Assembly (NCBI GenBank): GCA_016648135.1
Contig: JADDOH010002554.1
Coordinates: 248,001 to 312,000 of the forward strand
Direction of reading: 5' to 3'
Source of the DNA: Agrypnia vestita
Taxonomy: Eukaryota; Arthropoda; Insecta; Trichoptera; Phryganeidae
Length of the DNA stretch: 64,000 nt
Below, piece by piece: positions 10,900-22,501 of the stretch; position 1 is the stretch's first letter, and every line of letters begins with the position of its first letter. The notes beneath the pieces are model-generated. The model was not told where the DNA came from, did no database searches, and saw only the letters and a list, made by a program, of their open reading frames with translations. The position numbers and the translations under genes are program-made.

Positions 10900-11510
10900 A
10901 AAAGAAATTTGAGCTGAGATATCCTTATCGGAAAACCAATTGTGTAAAGTGAATCATGATTACTTAAAGTAAATGTATTGTTTCGCAGGTAAGTTAATAA
11001 TCACACGTATAGAAATATTAACACTTGTTTTTTTTAGTTTTTAAATAATTTTTATTATTTTTACTTCTATTTATATGAAAACTATTTTACTGCTTTATTT
11101 CGTTTATTTGTTTGTATATTTTTATTTAGTTGTAAAAAAGGTACACATTTTTAAATCTAATAATCAAACATAATTTAACATAGCATTTAAAAATAAAGAT
11201 TCCCAAAAAATATATCATAAATAAAAACACATTTTCAAGAATGGCAGAAAATAAAGAAGACTTTTTAAAAAACATGAAACATAACATGATCATACATTAA
11301 ACATACATTTCACATATATTGCACTTAACCTACGAAGAGTAGTGAGACTATTTACTTCTTTCAAATTTGCTGGCAGTTCATTGAACAACTTAAAACCTTT
11401 ATAGTACAAACTATTTTGTGTTCCTGCCTGTTTCGGATTAATGATAATTTTTTATTTCTTTTTCAGTAGCCAAAAATGTTGCAGAGTTGATATGAGGAAC
11501 TATTATTGCT
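10900..11510. other. No gene seen
   Basis: AT-rich, no recognised feature. Confidence 0.5.
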
Positions 11511-11514
11511 TATA

Positions 11515-12054
11515 CAGAGTGTAACAGAACTAGTCCACAATACTTTAAAGGTAGATTCCTCCCCTGATTATGAGTTGAAAATGTTCAAGCAACGATGACA
11601 TAATATCAATAGTTAAGGAGATATGCGGCATCAAAGTTTGCATTTTTTTAAAAATATTTTCTGACTTCTTTTTTGCAAAACGATGGATTATCATTACAAT
11701 AACTTATATTTAATATGAAAAATTCACTTCTTTTAAAACACGTCAAATAAAATGATAAAAACCCTCTGAATCCAGTTGGAATGTTTTCTAATTGGAATTT
11801 TTCAGTTTTTATTTTATTTTATTTAACTTTAATAGCAACAAATTAATGTTTCGTAATCGATATAAATGACTGTTATGATACCTCAATGTTTTGTAAAAAA
11901 TAAATCAGAAATATTGAAAAAAATGCAAAAAAAAACTTTGATTTTGCATAACTCCATAACTATTGATATTGCATGGTTGCTAGAACATTTTCGACTCATC
12001 ATCAAGGCAGAAATCCACCTGTAAAGTATTATGGACTAGCTCTGTTACATCCTG
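11515..12054. mobile_element. Palindromic MITE G, copy 1 (TA flanks)
   Basis: The left end (CAGAGTGTAACAGAACTAG) and the reverse complement of the right end (CAGGATGTAACAGAGCTAG) are long imperfect inverted repeats continuing inward for over 200 bp, so the element folds almost end to end. TA lies on both sides (11513-11514, 12055-12056). A second full copy is at 28028-28553 and a fragment near 62223-62310. TA duplication with CAG... termini suits a Tc1/mariner-type non-autonomous element. Confidence 0.75.
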
Positions 12055-12269
12055 TATATGTTTTTGCAAGATTCTGTTTTGATTCTTGCCAAAAGTAAAA
12101 CTCTTTTTGCTATTTTTTTTGTTACATGTTTTGTGTTTAAAGAAAAGTATTGTTTATCTCATGCACACCTAACTTGTCACGTTGGAATAAACTCATCACT
12201 ATTAATATAAAAATTATAAAAAAATAAATTTTTTGACGCCTAACAGAACGGCTGGGTATTATTATTTTT

Positions 12270-12590
12270 ACTCCCTTTATATTAAACTCGTGGCGTCTGC
12301 TTGCTTGCTTGCCGTCGAAAAAACTTTGGATCGATTTTTAACCCTTTTCCCGTGATCCAATCGTGTTGAATCTTTGCAAGCAGACTCGTGGCGACGATCA
12401 AGAAGATCTGTCAAATTTTTGTTAAAAATAATAATAATTATAGCATAATTTTGGATTTTTCGAATTTTTAATGGTTTTTTCATACAACTCAGTAAGTTGT
12501 ATGGAGATTCCGACGCATATGGTAGACACGAAACCTGAAAATGAGAAAGGGAGTATTGTAAAAACTTTTTTTTTGTGGGTTAGTTTTTTT
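12270..12590 (+). repeat. Repeat A, short copy 1
   Basis: It starts actccctttatatta and ends gagaaagggagtattgta followed by ttgtgggttagttttt; these ends hold a short inverted actccctt/aaagggagt. Inside, gtctgcttgc (12295-12304) and gcaagcagac (12376-12385) form a 10-bp inverted repeat. Related copies: 23548-24092 (minus), 33380-33702, 58019-58566 and 58916-59225. Confidence 0.7.
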
Positions 12591-12897
12591 AATCGTGGTA
12601 GCGTAAGGGTTAACAAACCTACCCTTTATTGCCTCGTTAGCACCCAGTTAAACTTGGGGTACGCCCGCCGTTAAACAATTATATTTGACATTACATCGGT
12701 AAAAAGGCTTTTAGCTGGTATGTTTGTGCATGTATATTAATGACACGCGATTTCTAAACTTCGTTGCTGCTCCTACACTGTGATCAATTATAGTATCATA
12801 CATAGACAAAAATAATTTTGCATGTATCTCAAAAAAATTATAATAAAAATCGCAGAAGTTGTTTAGAATATTAGTACTATTGACATTTTAGAAGTAT

Positions 12898-13858
12898 CAT
12901 CATCACTCTTGGCACTACAACCCTTGGTGGGTCTTGGCCTCCTCAATAATCTTCCTCCACTCATCTCGGTTTAGTGCAAGCTCTCTCCAGTTCCAAAGCT
13001 CCAAGGCAGAATGTCTTTGACGTCGTCACTCCATCTTAATTTTGGCCATCCTAAGCTCCTTCGCCCTATTGGCTTTGAGTTCAGCAGGGACTTTGGTGCT
13101 TGATGCTCGGACATTCTCTCCACAAGACCCAGCCAACGAAGTCTTCCCAGTTTTATAAATTTTGTGACGTTTGGCTCCTTACAGAGTATAGAGCTCATTG
13201 TTGTAACGTCTGCGCCAATGTCCATTTTCTAAAACCGGTCCGAAGATACACCTCAAAATTTTTCTTTCAAAAATGTCCAGTGCTCGCTCATTCCTCTTAG
13301 TTAGTACCCACGTCTCAGCTGCGTACGGAAGCACTGGCCTAATAAGCGTTTTGTACTCTTGGTGTTTCTGGACAGCAGTCTGCATTTTATCTGCTTTTGT
13401 AGGCGGAAAAAACAGCGATTTGCGCTCATTGTGCGCTTCTGGATCTCCTCTGCAGTATTATGGTTGCTTGTTATCAGGGATCCTAGGTATGTAAATCTTG
13501 GTACCGTTTCAAAATTTTGACTTTCACACGAGAGAGTTGGGATTTGTTGGGTGCATCCTATGGCCACGTATTTGATCTTCTGCTGGTTTACTAAGAGACC
13601 CATATTTTTGGCAGAACTTTTAAGATTAATGAAGGCATTATGTAAAGCATCGGGAGTTTTCGCAATTATTTCGATATCATCAGTGTAAGCTAATAGTTGC
13701 ACAGAGTTGTCAAATATCGTTGCTCTTTTCTCAATTCCTGAGTCACGAATAAATTTTTCTAAGGCTATGTTGAATAAGAAACAGGCCAATTCATCTCCTT
13801 GTCTCACCCCGTGGAACGCTTCAAAGGGCTCAGACAGATCACTGCCAACCCTAACTTT
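12898..13858 (-). pseudogene. LINE ORF2 reverse transcriptase, 3' half (YTDD)
   Basis: The largest coding relic here. On the minus strand, 13858-13301 is one open frame: VRQGDELACFLFN (RT motif just before the catalytic box), LLAYTDDIEIIAKT with the catalytic Y-x-D-D, VNQQKIKYVAI, then FTYLGSLI. It shifts frame near 13385 (LIRPVLPYAAETWVLTKRNE, FERKILRCIFGP) and again near 13225 (LRWLGLVERM). The 3' end is a catcatcac (tgatgatg) stretch at 12898, shared with the copy at 23.5 kb. The 5' RT region, endonuclease and ORF1 are absent. Style resembles RTE-like insect LINEs but the clade is not proven. Confidence 0.85.
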
Positions 13859-13859
13859 T

Positions 13860-14375
13860 TATAATTATTTATACATATATATAAATGTATTATTATTATT
13901 AATAAAATAAATATAATACGGTGACTGAAACAGTAAAATTTATTTGTGTATTTTTTAAATAGCGTTAAAATATGAACATAAAAAAGTCTCTACCTGCATT
14001 ACGTTCTGCGTATTCAGTAAATATTTGATACAAACGTTCCCTCCTTTCTATAAAAGTATGATTTTCTTTTACTTAAACATGTTGTTAAAATGAGATCCAT
14101 TAGGAATACTTACAAATACACATATTTCTACTATTAAATACTTCTAAAGAAAACGTACTCAATAATATGTTATAAGGACAATGGCTTCATTTTAAAAGTT
14201 AAATTGAATTATAATGTAAAATTTAAAATATTACTTGAACGTACACGTGGGTATATGCATTTCTAAGGGACCAAAACTTTAAAACAATGAATATTAACAA
14301 TTTTTTTTTCAATAAATCGCTACACGTTGTCTTCAGCGAGACTAACTGATCTAAGATTTGCCTCTATATATATAT
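13860..14375. other. No gene seen
   Basis: AT-rich DNA ending in a (TA)n run at 14365-14381. Confidence 0.5.
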
Positions 14376-14379
14376 ATAT

Positions 14380-14700
14380 ATTTAATACGAAATAAATAAA
14401 TGAAATAAAGAGAAATACAACAAATATCAAAGCTTCGTTTGATATTCTCGTAAACAGTCGATTACTTCCCGAATAAAAATGGAATAATATAAATAAGTGA
14501 ATTAATAATTCAAAGAGAAACATATAACTATCAAATATTGACGACTTGTTAAGTCGCTGGGATAGTGAAATTGGTAACACGTTGTGCGCGAAACACAGAG
14601 GTCCGTGGTTCGAATCCAGGTTCCAGAATTTAATTTTTCAGTTTTATTATTTGATATTTGTGTGTTTCTCTTTATTTCATTTATTTATTTCGTATTAAAT
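14380..14700. mobile_element. Foldback element carrying a tRNA-like sequence
   Basis: Left arm 14380-14431 and right arm 14650-14700 are inverted copies at about 94 percent identity (rich in aaataaataaatgaaataaag). Between them lie 218 bp that include the tRNA-like sequence at 14556-14628. No clear target duplication was found because both flanks are AT-rich. Confidence 0.65.
14556..14628 (+). tRNA. tRNA-like sequence, probable pseudogene or SINE head
   Basis: The 73 nt fit class I tRNA numbering. The acceptor stem pairs 6 of 7 (pair 1-72 is G-A), T8, a D stem GTG/CAC, A14, G18G19 and A21, an anticodon stem of five pairs with one G-T, a 5-nt variable loop, and a T loop TTCGAAT with four of five T-stem pairs. 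The anticodon position reads CGA, which would be serine, yet the variable loop is too short for tRNA-Ser, and position 33 is G instead of U. That argues for a pseudogene or SINE promoter. Confidence 0.5.
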
Positions 14701-14744
14701 ATTAGGGGACTCGTTCCTTAAATAAATGAAAAATATGTTTAATA

Positions 14745-15460
14745 ATATATATATATATATATAAATAGATATATAGATATAGACAAACTTGAATATTCTA
14801 GTATTAAAATACGTGAATTTATAAGTTATTTTTATTTTTATTTGCTTACCTTGAATTTAAATACATGCATGTAAGGAAACGAGACATTCATTTCATTAGG
14901 ATGAACCTGTGCCCAGATGAGCAACTGTACAACAAAATAAAATTTATTAATCTTGTATGTATGAACAATTTATTAATCTCTTAGATATTGCAGAAATCGT
15001 AAGAAAATGTAGATAGAAAAAACAAGTAAATATTGTTGAATATAATACCAGATATGACAACGTTGGTACGTAAAAAAGAAAGAATATAAGAAATTATAAA
15101 TATTTTCGCATTTAAAAAATACAGATCAATGAGTACATAAATCAATTGAAGCCTGTTTTCTGCAGTTGGGTACTTGTGCAAATGCAGTTGACAATACTAT
15201 TAGTAATGTCTTCACGGAATAATTTTGTGTTATTCAAAATAATAGTAGGGTGTCCACAGTGACTGAGATAAAGTGGACGCCAAAGACATTTAAATTTCAT
15301 TATCATCACTCAGCATAACATCGATAGTCATTTTCTTAAAAAAAGTGACAATGTACTTGCAATCTTTATGTTTTCGGAAAGAACATTAAACAACAAAGAA
15401 GCTTGTAAAAAAACTTATTTAATAAAATGTTTGTTACATTAGTTGATAGACGTGGTATTA
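14745..15460. other. No gene seen
   Basis: Starts with an (AT)n run and continues as AT-rich non-coding DNA. Confidence 0.5.
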
Positions 15461-15465
15461 TATCA

Positions 15466-15700
15466 TGAGTGGAAATGGTGAACGTTACATTGTGTAAACT
15501 GATCACTCAAGTCAGCCGTACGATAGGTCGTAAGCCCTAAGAACACCGAAAGACTTCCATACCTACTTTCCCATAAAAAAATGTAATTTCCTCTCTGTGA
15601 GACATCTATAATATATCTTGATTAATGATGAATGATGTTCTTGTGACGAAATCCAGTATTGTGTTCTGAAAAATTTGGATAGACTCAAAATATTCAGAAT
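15466..15700 (+). repeat. Repeat B, well-preserved copy
   Basis: Contains gtgaacgttacattgtgtaa, tgatcactcaagtcagcc, gaaagacttccatacc, ctctgtgagacatctataa and atccagtattgtgttct in that order. The same ordered blocks recur at 21.4, 31.9-32.3, 50.8 and 56.6 kb. Non-coding. Confidence 0.65.
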
Positions 15701-15807
15701 GAATAAAACTGGTCTAAAAAGGAGATTAAGAAATTTAAATGATATTTCAGGCGTATTCTAGTGTAATGCTAATAATTCGGAAGAATCTTATTTCACATAT
15801 ACCTAAA

Positions 15808-15960
15808 CTATGACACTGGCTTCTCACACCGAGGGTTCCGGGTTCGATCCCCGGTGAGATCACAATTTAATATGTGTGATTTACTCAAGCCTGGGTGTTT
15901 TGTGATGTATTTTCGCTTCTGTAATTGGGCCTCCTGACCTGTTGAAGCGTACAAATAAGT
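15808..15960 (+). repeat. tRNA-derived SINE, second family
   Basis: The T-arm-like ccgggttcgatccccgg (15838-15854) is a perfect 5-bp stem with a TTCGATC loop. Just upstream cactggcttctcacaccgag matches the tRNA-like part at 54560-54590 on the minus strand. The 5' tRNA half is eroded. The head is followed by a non-coding body. Confidence 0.55.
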
Positions 15961-16295
15961 AAGAAAAAATAAAAAAAAGATATTAGTATTTACTGAGATT
16001 TTTAATTTACTGATTTCGAGATGTACCCGTCTTTTCGTCTGGACAACCACTACACCAGCATGTAAATAACACAACACACTTGTAAATAAATGAACCAGGA
16101 TAAATGTGGGTAAATGAAAAAAAAAATAGTCCAAATGCTGTCTTGTCATTTATTGCCTGACACATTGGAAAAACACACATTATAGCGTTACGTATTTGCT
16201 GGGTTTTTTGGCAATAATGTTTTTTTGTTAATTTTCACAGAGTTTGATTAATGTTAACTGATTGACTGTTTAGTGGACGTTTGTACTAGTTGACT

Positions 16296-16366
16296 AATTG
16301 ACCACAGCGCGTTGGGTGACTCGCTTAGACACCCGAAGACCTGACATCGAATCCAGGTAAATAATT
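16296..16366 (+). repeat. tRNA-like fragment, weak
   Basis: gcgttgggtgac (A-box-like) and catcgaatccaggt (B-box-like) are spaced as in a tRNA-derived SINE head. No body match found. Confidence 0.3.
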
Positions 16367-16635
16367 CTGATACGTCGGGATTAATTTGACGGTAGTTTAA
16401 AATATTTATTACCGGGGATTCGGTTTCCGGCCTTGGGGTGACGGCGCCATCTGCTCACTTTGAAATATCAGAATTTGCGCGGAATTATTTATCGGATGCT
16501 GGATGCTGCGCGCCCAGAGCGGGTCCCCGAGAATGTGATGCTGTAACTTTCGGGTAATCGATAGAAGCAGGCACTCTCCTTTGCAAAAAAGCCTTTTGAC
16601 GAAATTTTCACCGTGACCTGGAGACTTACCTTCTG

Positions 16636-16845
16636 TTGAAATCAAACGCCGCATTGACTAATCTCGTGCAGCCTTTATCTGATTGCAAAAGAAGTTCCGC
16701 AGTCGTGATCTCAATAATGGCCAGATGCTGCGTGTTTTCTATATTATTTTATGGTGTTTATGGTTTTCTATATTATATAATGGAAGCCTGGTCGCTTATC
16801 GAAGAATTGATAAGTGGCTTGAAGCAGTGAATGGTACCCACCTTA
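16636..16845 (+). pseudogene. LINE ORF2 scrap after the RT domain
   Basis: One frame reads RCCVFSILFYGV and, about ten codons later, MEAWSLIEE. LINE ORF2 proteins of this style read (R/K)xxVFSxLLYG-(V/M)E(A/S)WTL at this point, so the motif appears split by a small insertion or local duplication. Another frame in the same interval gives LRVFYIILW. Nothing else of the element is recognisable. Confidence 0.45.
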
Positions 16846-17029
16846 CCCAGGACCGTTCTAAGAGCAAATGCTTCTTCATCGGTCCTACTCAATCGTCGCC
16901 AGATTGACATTTCTCTCAACTAAATATCGAGTCCCTGCTCCCCCGTTCAGGTCGTATAAACCTATTAAACAAATTGTAATATCTGTATTATTAAAACAAA
17001 CATAATTACATACATATTTACATTCATAT

Positions 17030-17235
17030 CAGATGCAGTGTTTATAAGTAAAAATACATAAATACAAGAATTAGATACAAGAATCATATACAATGTTTGT
17101 AAGTAGAAGTACCAAAGAAAAGAAAATACAATCAATATAAGTGAAGGTACAAGAATATAAGAATCTGATACAAGAATATACACAGTGTTTATAAGTAAAA
17201 TTACAAAAGAAAAGAAAATACAATTAAATCAGTGT
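17030..17235. repeat. Degenerate tandem repeat
   Basis: Blocks such as gtgtttataagta (17038, 17188) and caaagaaaagaaaatacaat (two copies about 93 bp apart) recur with tacaagaat spacers. Confidence 0.55.
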
Positions 17236-17780
17236 TGTAAAGAAGAATACATGAGGAGAAAGAAAAAAGTAAATACAAGTAAGATAGTAAACAAATAAAT
17301 AAATAGCAAGAGTGTATAACCCCCACAGCGGCGGCAGCGGATGTTGTGCTTCGTATGAGTTGAAAGAGAAAACAAATTAACAAACATTTTGTTGTCATTA
17401 ATGAAACCGCCCCCTATTTGGGGAAAAACTAAAAGAAAAAGCACAAAACGGAAATAATTATAACAAGAAATCGACTTGTGGCTAGAAAGCCAGGACCTGC
17501 ATTGAAGCATTCGAGATTTTGGATCTATAATACTAAAAATAACCATTTAAATATATCTCAAAAGAGCATTTGTTTTGTGATCTTGTCATTGGTCGGAATT
17601 GGCTTTCGAAGTGTTCTGCTCCAATCGCTAGCCAGGATTTTTAACTTACGAAATGCAAACCAGTTGACATTTAGAATTCGGCGTTCCGTTGTCTTTGCTT
17701 CTATTAGTAAATTGACGTTTCTCGTACGATTTCTAAATATACGACTCATCCGATGTTGAAAGTTTAAGCCTTTCGAAAAT
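17236..17780. other. Open stretches, unrecognised
   Basis: Two partly overlapping frames of about 90-105 codons (17229-17546 minus, 17478-17759 plus) lack known motifs. No family assignment. Confidence 0.3.
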
Positions 17781-17790
17781 GGACATGTAG

Positions 17791-17930
17791 CTCTGTTTCC
17801 GAATTCAAAGAAGCTGTGAGAGTCAAAGATTGGTCAAACGGAGAAGTTTACCGGTGACCACAGCAAGTGCAGCGTACGCTCGATTTACTATAAGCGGAGC
17901 TCTGCAAATCCCAGAACCAGGATGGACACC
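17791..17930 (+). other. Possible isolated exon
   Basis: A GC-richer frame opens after atgtag and ends at a strong donor-like GTAAGT (17931). It reads VTTASAAYARFTISGALQIP near its end. The upstream polypyrimidine tract is poor and no partner exon was found, so this may be chance or an old repeat. Confidence 0.2.
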
Positions 17931-18030
17931 GTAAGTACAATTTCAACTGTGTAAGTAGCTAATGGTTGCAGTAGAAATATTTCGAGTGTCTAGACCATGC
18001 GCTTCATCAGGGGAGATCGAGATGGAAAAT

Positions 18031-18050
18031 CTTTCTTTCTTTCTTTCTTT
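18031..18050. repeat. (CTTT)n microsatellite
   Basis: Five units of ctttc-type tetranucleotide. Confidence 0.9.
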
Positions 18051-18159
18051 ACTCCAGCCCGTGACCGTTCATTATAAAACCGTTTTAAAAATTCCAATCA
18101 GAACGCCCTCGGAAAAGATTTTCAAATGTCTTGACGTTCCGAATATAAAACAAATATAT

Positions 18160-18510
18160 GCTTAGAACAATATTTTAAGAGCAATTTAAAAACACAAAAG
18201 CAAACAATAGAACTTCGTTAATAAAGAGACACTAAAATGTAAATTAAAAATTTACCAACGTTTAACACAACGTTTGGTCAAAGAAGTTTTATTTTGCAAC
18301 TAAGCTCCACAAAGTCCTGCCTCTATCCTTTAAAAATATTAAAAAGATTGATGAGTCTAAAAAAAGATAAAAGTATGGCTAAATGAAATTGATGGAGATA
18401 AATTAAAAAGTGTACTCCAAACGATATAAGAATTTTAAAAAACACAAATAGGAAAAAACTAGTCCGCCTTGGCGCAGAAATCCCTAGTGAGGAGGTCTAA
18501 GAATAAAAAC
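18160..18510. other. No gene seen
   Basis: AT-rich, no recognised feature. Confidence 0.5.
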
Positions 18511-18519
18511 ACCAACTAA

Positions 18520-18775
18520 AAAAAATCTAACCGATTTCACCTGCCGTGTCTTAAAGATTAAGTACGCAAAATTTGTGTCAGATCGGTCGAACGGTACAGA
18601 TTTACATGGAAAATATATCACTGGGGGCTGGAGCGGCAAAGGGGGAGGGGAAGAAATGTCACCTTTGTTACCCGCCGGGTCCTAAAGGGTAAGTACACAG
18701 ATCAGACAAACGGTGTAGATTTGTATAAAAAACAGACAGACAAACAGACATTGAGTTTTAAGGGTACAAAGACGC
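18520..18775 (+). repeat. Tandem-unit repeat F, short copy
   Basis: Two units (cagattt at 18598, tagattt at 18716) carry gatcggtc, ggtacaga, acccgccgggtcctaaag, then a gacagacaaacagacattgagttttaag end. The fuller copy with three to four units is at 41747-42275. Confidence 0.6.
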
Positions 18776-18966
18776 GCGTATTGGAATGCAAAATTGTGCC
18801 AAAATTTCAAGTCGATCGGCGGACTACTTTTCGAGTTTTGCGAACACAAACGTGCGAACAGCCGCCGCCGGCTGAATTTTTATATGTAAGATAATAATCC
18901 ATTACTAACGCATACGTCATTGGTCTTAATCATTTATCAAAATATATAATTCTATATGTAACAATG

Positions 18967-19130
18967 TCCGTCACTAACGCTACAAAATGGATAAATAATA
19001 ATGAGGTATAAGAAGCAAAAAAAAATTTATCTGTTAATTAATGTCTATCACTAATGTTTTAATATCTAAAGCTACTTAAGCGGCCGAAATATATAATAAA
19101 AGTACCTCATTTTTGACGAGTTATAGCTTC
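18967..19130 (+). mobile_element. Helitron-like fragment, degenerate
   Basis: It starts tccgtcactaacgctacaaa, identical to the 5' end at 37377. The 3' side has ctcatttttgacgagttatagctt, a decayed version of the hairpin plus CTRR end. The 5' flanking base is G rather than A, so the ends are uncertain. Confidence 0.45.
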
Positions 19131-19780
19131 TATGAAATTACATATCAAATTTAAATTCCCGCAGTTCTTATTTCGATTAAATCTTTTTGAAAAATTGACA
19201 TTGTAAACACCTCTGCTTTGTTGTCAGCCAGTCTGATCCACCATCTTGTTTCAAAGTGGCGAAATTGAAAATGAAGACATTAATTCCTACGTACCTAATT
19301 CATTTTAGAGTACTTCACAAAGCGATAAAATTGCAGTTTTTACTAAGCTAAAACCACACATATTTGCATTGATTTTTCTTGATGGATAAACCAAATACTC
19401 GTATGTATAATTGCATTTTAGTATTATTCCGATACAAATATATTCTAGGGACCACTTTAATGTGGCTTTGGATTAATTGCGGTTTACGCTTCTATGCTAA
19501 AATTCGAGTTTTGTGGTAAGTACTCGAGTTGTTGCTGTATTCTGCAGCTATTCATTAGACCTAGAATAAATAGAACTTAATAACAGAATGAATTAAGGTG
19601 TGGGCTTATTTAAAAACATTTAAATCTAATTTTCATATTCGGAAAGAAGTTCTTTGCAAGAAAAAAATCCTATCAAATTAAATATGTAAAATCAGTATAA
19701 TTTATCTTGTTTACTTATTTCGAGATATGTGTAAGTATTTTTGCTACTTTTTAATCGACTTGGATTCTTCTCTGAAAATA
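19131..19780. other. No gene seen
   Basis: AT-rich non-coding DNA. Confidence 0.5.
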
Positions 19781-19784
19781 AAAT

Positions 19785-20032
19785 AACAATAATAATCATT
19801 TTTCTGTCTGTCTATCTGTCCTCAGTTTTCTGCAACGTCCTTAACATTCTTATATATTTTTTATTTTATTTAAAAAAAAACTTTTTTAATTTTAAATCCT
19901 AACCTTTCATCACTATACACTCATTATCTGTGAAAATCTAAACCGTTTAACAAGTCTTACCCAAATTTTGCGTAATTATTCTTTAGGAACCGACATGTAA
20001 AATTACGTCATTTTTTACGGGTTTACTACTAA
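19785..20032 (+). mobile_element. Helitron-like copy, ends eroded
   Basis: It contains tttctgtctgtctatctgtc near the left and tattctttaggaaccgacatg, tacgtcattttttacgggtt near the right, in the order seen at 38498-38756. The last bases read actactaaaa instead of agctag, so the terminus is altered. Confidence 0.5.
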
Positions 20033-20273
20033 AAATAATAGTCTGTCATATCAACCTAACTTAACCAATACCAATCAAAAATATCGTTCAAATGATTTAA
20101 TGTACCGTTCCGGCGGTGACACATGACGGCCAAATTTGGTAGCCAAAGGGCAACAGCTGTTCTATTGCCCGACACCGTCTTGGCGATAGATTATGTGATC
20201 TGTCATTGTAATTATTTGTTTTTTCTTGCTGGCAATAGAGTGAACAATACCTCTGTTGGCATTTATAACGTAA

Positions 20274-20345
20274 CTAGCTGCAACCCGTCAAAAATGATGA
20301 TACTTTTGCGTGCCGATTCCTAAAGAATAAGTATTTACTTATGTA
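20274..20345 (-). mobile_element. Helitron-like 3' end
   Basis: Read on the minus strand: tattctttaggaatcggcac, then cattttTGACGGGTTGCAG-type sequence ending CTAG at 20277-20274, followed by T. This is the family's 3' terminus. The 5' end was not found. Confidence 0.55.
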
Positions 20346-20509
20346 TAGCCGACACACACGAAATAGTTATAACTACTTTCTCAAAATTTTTGATTTTTTT
20401 TTATGTATCCCCTGCCAGCAGTTAATGCTACCATTTTAAACCCTGGCAATTGTGCTGGGCGGACCATGAAATGGTTAGTCTATATGTACTGTATTTTTGA
20501 CCGGTCACG

Positions 20510-20585
20510 CAGGTTCGGCGGTAGCTACGTGCGTAAAGCGGCCGGTTCGGGTTTGCTGGTCCGGAGTTGAAGCCCCATCTCCGCC
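20510..20585 (+). repeat. tRNA-like sequence (SINE head?)
   Basis: ggcggtagctacgtgcgtaa resembles an acceptor stem plus D arm, ggagttgaagcccc a B box, and ccgcc closes the acceptor. GC-rich against an AT-rich background. No body match found. Confidence 0.35.
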
Positions 20586-20589
20586 CGTT

Positions 20590-21320
20590 TAATTTGTTTT
20601 TTTATCCGTGAAGTCGATCAAAATTACGGACGTTACACGAAATCACGGGGACACACAACGAAATTATTATATTTAAATATTATTATGGATACTTTATAAC
20701 TCGTGGTAGTGCGTATGAAAACGATCAAAATGCATTTTATTAATACGGTTCGCAATCTATTAAGTCACGAAAGCTTTCGATACAGGTATTTTTTTATTTC
20801 AATGGCAAGCTGAAATAGCTTTACTGCGCCCATAAAACAATATTATTTCAAAAAGTAGGTTCCAGTGTTTATCAAACCAGCAATAATGCGTGACCTTGGT
20901 TGGTTACCTCTGTCTTGCCTTCCAAATAAAACAATTACGATAATACTAATCAGGGGTTTTAAATTATTATAGAATTTTTTCATTTTAAATTCAGAATGGC
21001 AGCCTTAATAATTTGACCTTCTCGTGATATTTTCAGTATTCTTGCAAACCTGAATAAAAAACAATTTATTTATTTTATTCCCATGCCGTATGGCATAATG
21101 TAATTGAAATATAGAGATAGAAAGTATTTTTGGTTAGTGTTTTCACTGTAGAATAGACTGTAGACGTTTTGTGGAAAAAATGGGATAATTGTCAAAATAT
21201 ATTGTATTTATATAACCACAAGCGAAATGAAAATGAAAGTTTATCCTTTTATTTTTAAAATATATTCGTCTTCAAGATAAATTATAGACGTCTCATAAAA
21301 ACGAAACTATTTTTAGAAAA
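20590..21320. other. No gene seen
   Basis: AT-rich non-coding DNA. Confidence 0.5.
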
Positions 21321-21321
21321 T

Positions 21322-21650
21322 AGATATGGAAGTCTTTTATTTGGGTGTTCATACGGTTTACGACCTGTCGTAGGGCTGGCTTAAGTGATCACTTTACACA
21401 ATGTAACGTTCACCAATTTCATCTATCAATTTTGTGAAAGTTGTATATAGATGTATGGATCTATTGGTAGATTTAAAATGATTTGTGTTTTTACGGCGGA
21501 ATTAGTGAACTTTACACTGTGTACCACAAAAAAAAAGACTTCCATACCTATTTTCCCTCATAAAAAATAATTTCGTCTGGGGATAAAATCCAGTATTGTG
21601 TTCTTAAAAATTTTAACGTACTCAAAATATTCTGAAAATATTTGTTATAC
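21322..21650. repeat. Repeat B, inverted pair
   Basis: The left half carries the B core on the minus strand (ggcttaagtgatcactttac). The right half runs on the plus strand (gtgaactttacactgtgt, aaagacttccatacctattttccc, atccagtattgtgttct). The element therefore has a partly palindromic layout here. Confidence 0.55.
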
Positions 21651-22500
21651 CTATTTTCCATATATATGTATATTGTATGGGATAATACATGACTAAAATA
21701 AAAAAATATTATATGACATACTTAACCTACAGTCATTTATAGTTTTTCATTATAATTTTTTTGCATTCCACTTTAAACTCTCTTATTTTTACTGTGCAGG
21801 CTATTGAAAATTTTAAAAGCCTTTGTGCATTAGAAATTTTTTTGTAGTCTTATGCTGTCTTACCAATGTAAATATAAATAAAAAAATAGGTTATATGTCC
21901 ATGTATTGTAATAATTTATTTATTTGTATGCCTATTTAACAGGAAGACGTAAATGCATGGTACGATAAAATTACATAAAAGTATTTATATATCTCCCACA
22001 ATTATAGGACAACATATATAAGATAATAATAATAAAGATTAATTGAACAGACTTAGAAAAAACTCAGTGATAATGAGGAAAAGGAAACAGTAATAAATTA
22101 GTAATGCGTATAATGTATATAATGCATTGTCAGGGATGAGTTTCCACGGCTCCACCATGTGACGATCTCTTCATATTTGGTATTAAAAATATCTATTGAA
22201 TTCAAAAGGTTATTATAGTCTGAGCGTACATGTACGTGGGATGGGAGAGGATTTCCTATTATTGGTGTGATAAGTTGAAAGATAGCTCTGTCTGGATGAT
22301 CTGAATGGGACGTGGGAGGAATAATTATGATACATGGACGTGGTATTTCATTCCTAAATAAGTACGTGACTTTTTTGTGTATCAGACAAACGTGCACCGG
22401 GGAAAGTTACACGTCTTTTCGTTCAATTTTTTTTCAAATTGAATAATAGTTTGATATATTATGTAACGAAATGCTAAAAAGAATTACGCAATCTTCTCAC
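21651..22500. other. One unrecognised minus-strand frame
   Basis: A minus-strand frame of 99 codons (22098-22397) includes IPRPCIIIIPPTSHSDHPD. I cannot assign it. It may be a retroelement scrap. Confidence 0.25.
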
Positions 22501-22501
22501 T

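Noticed and set aside
14556..14628. Functional tRNA-Ser(CGA)
   Set aside because: Variable loop too short for tRNA-Ser, G at position 33 and a mismatched 1-72 pair; kept only as a tRNA-like sequence.
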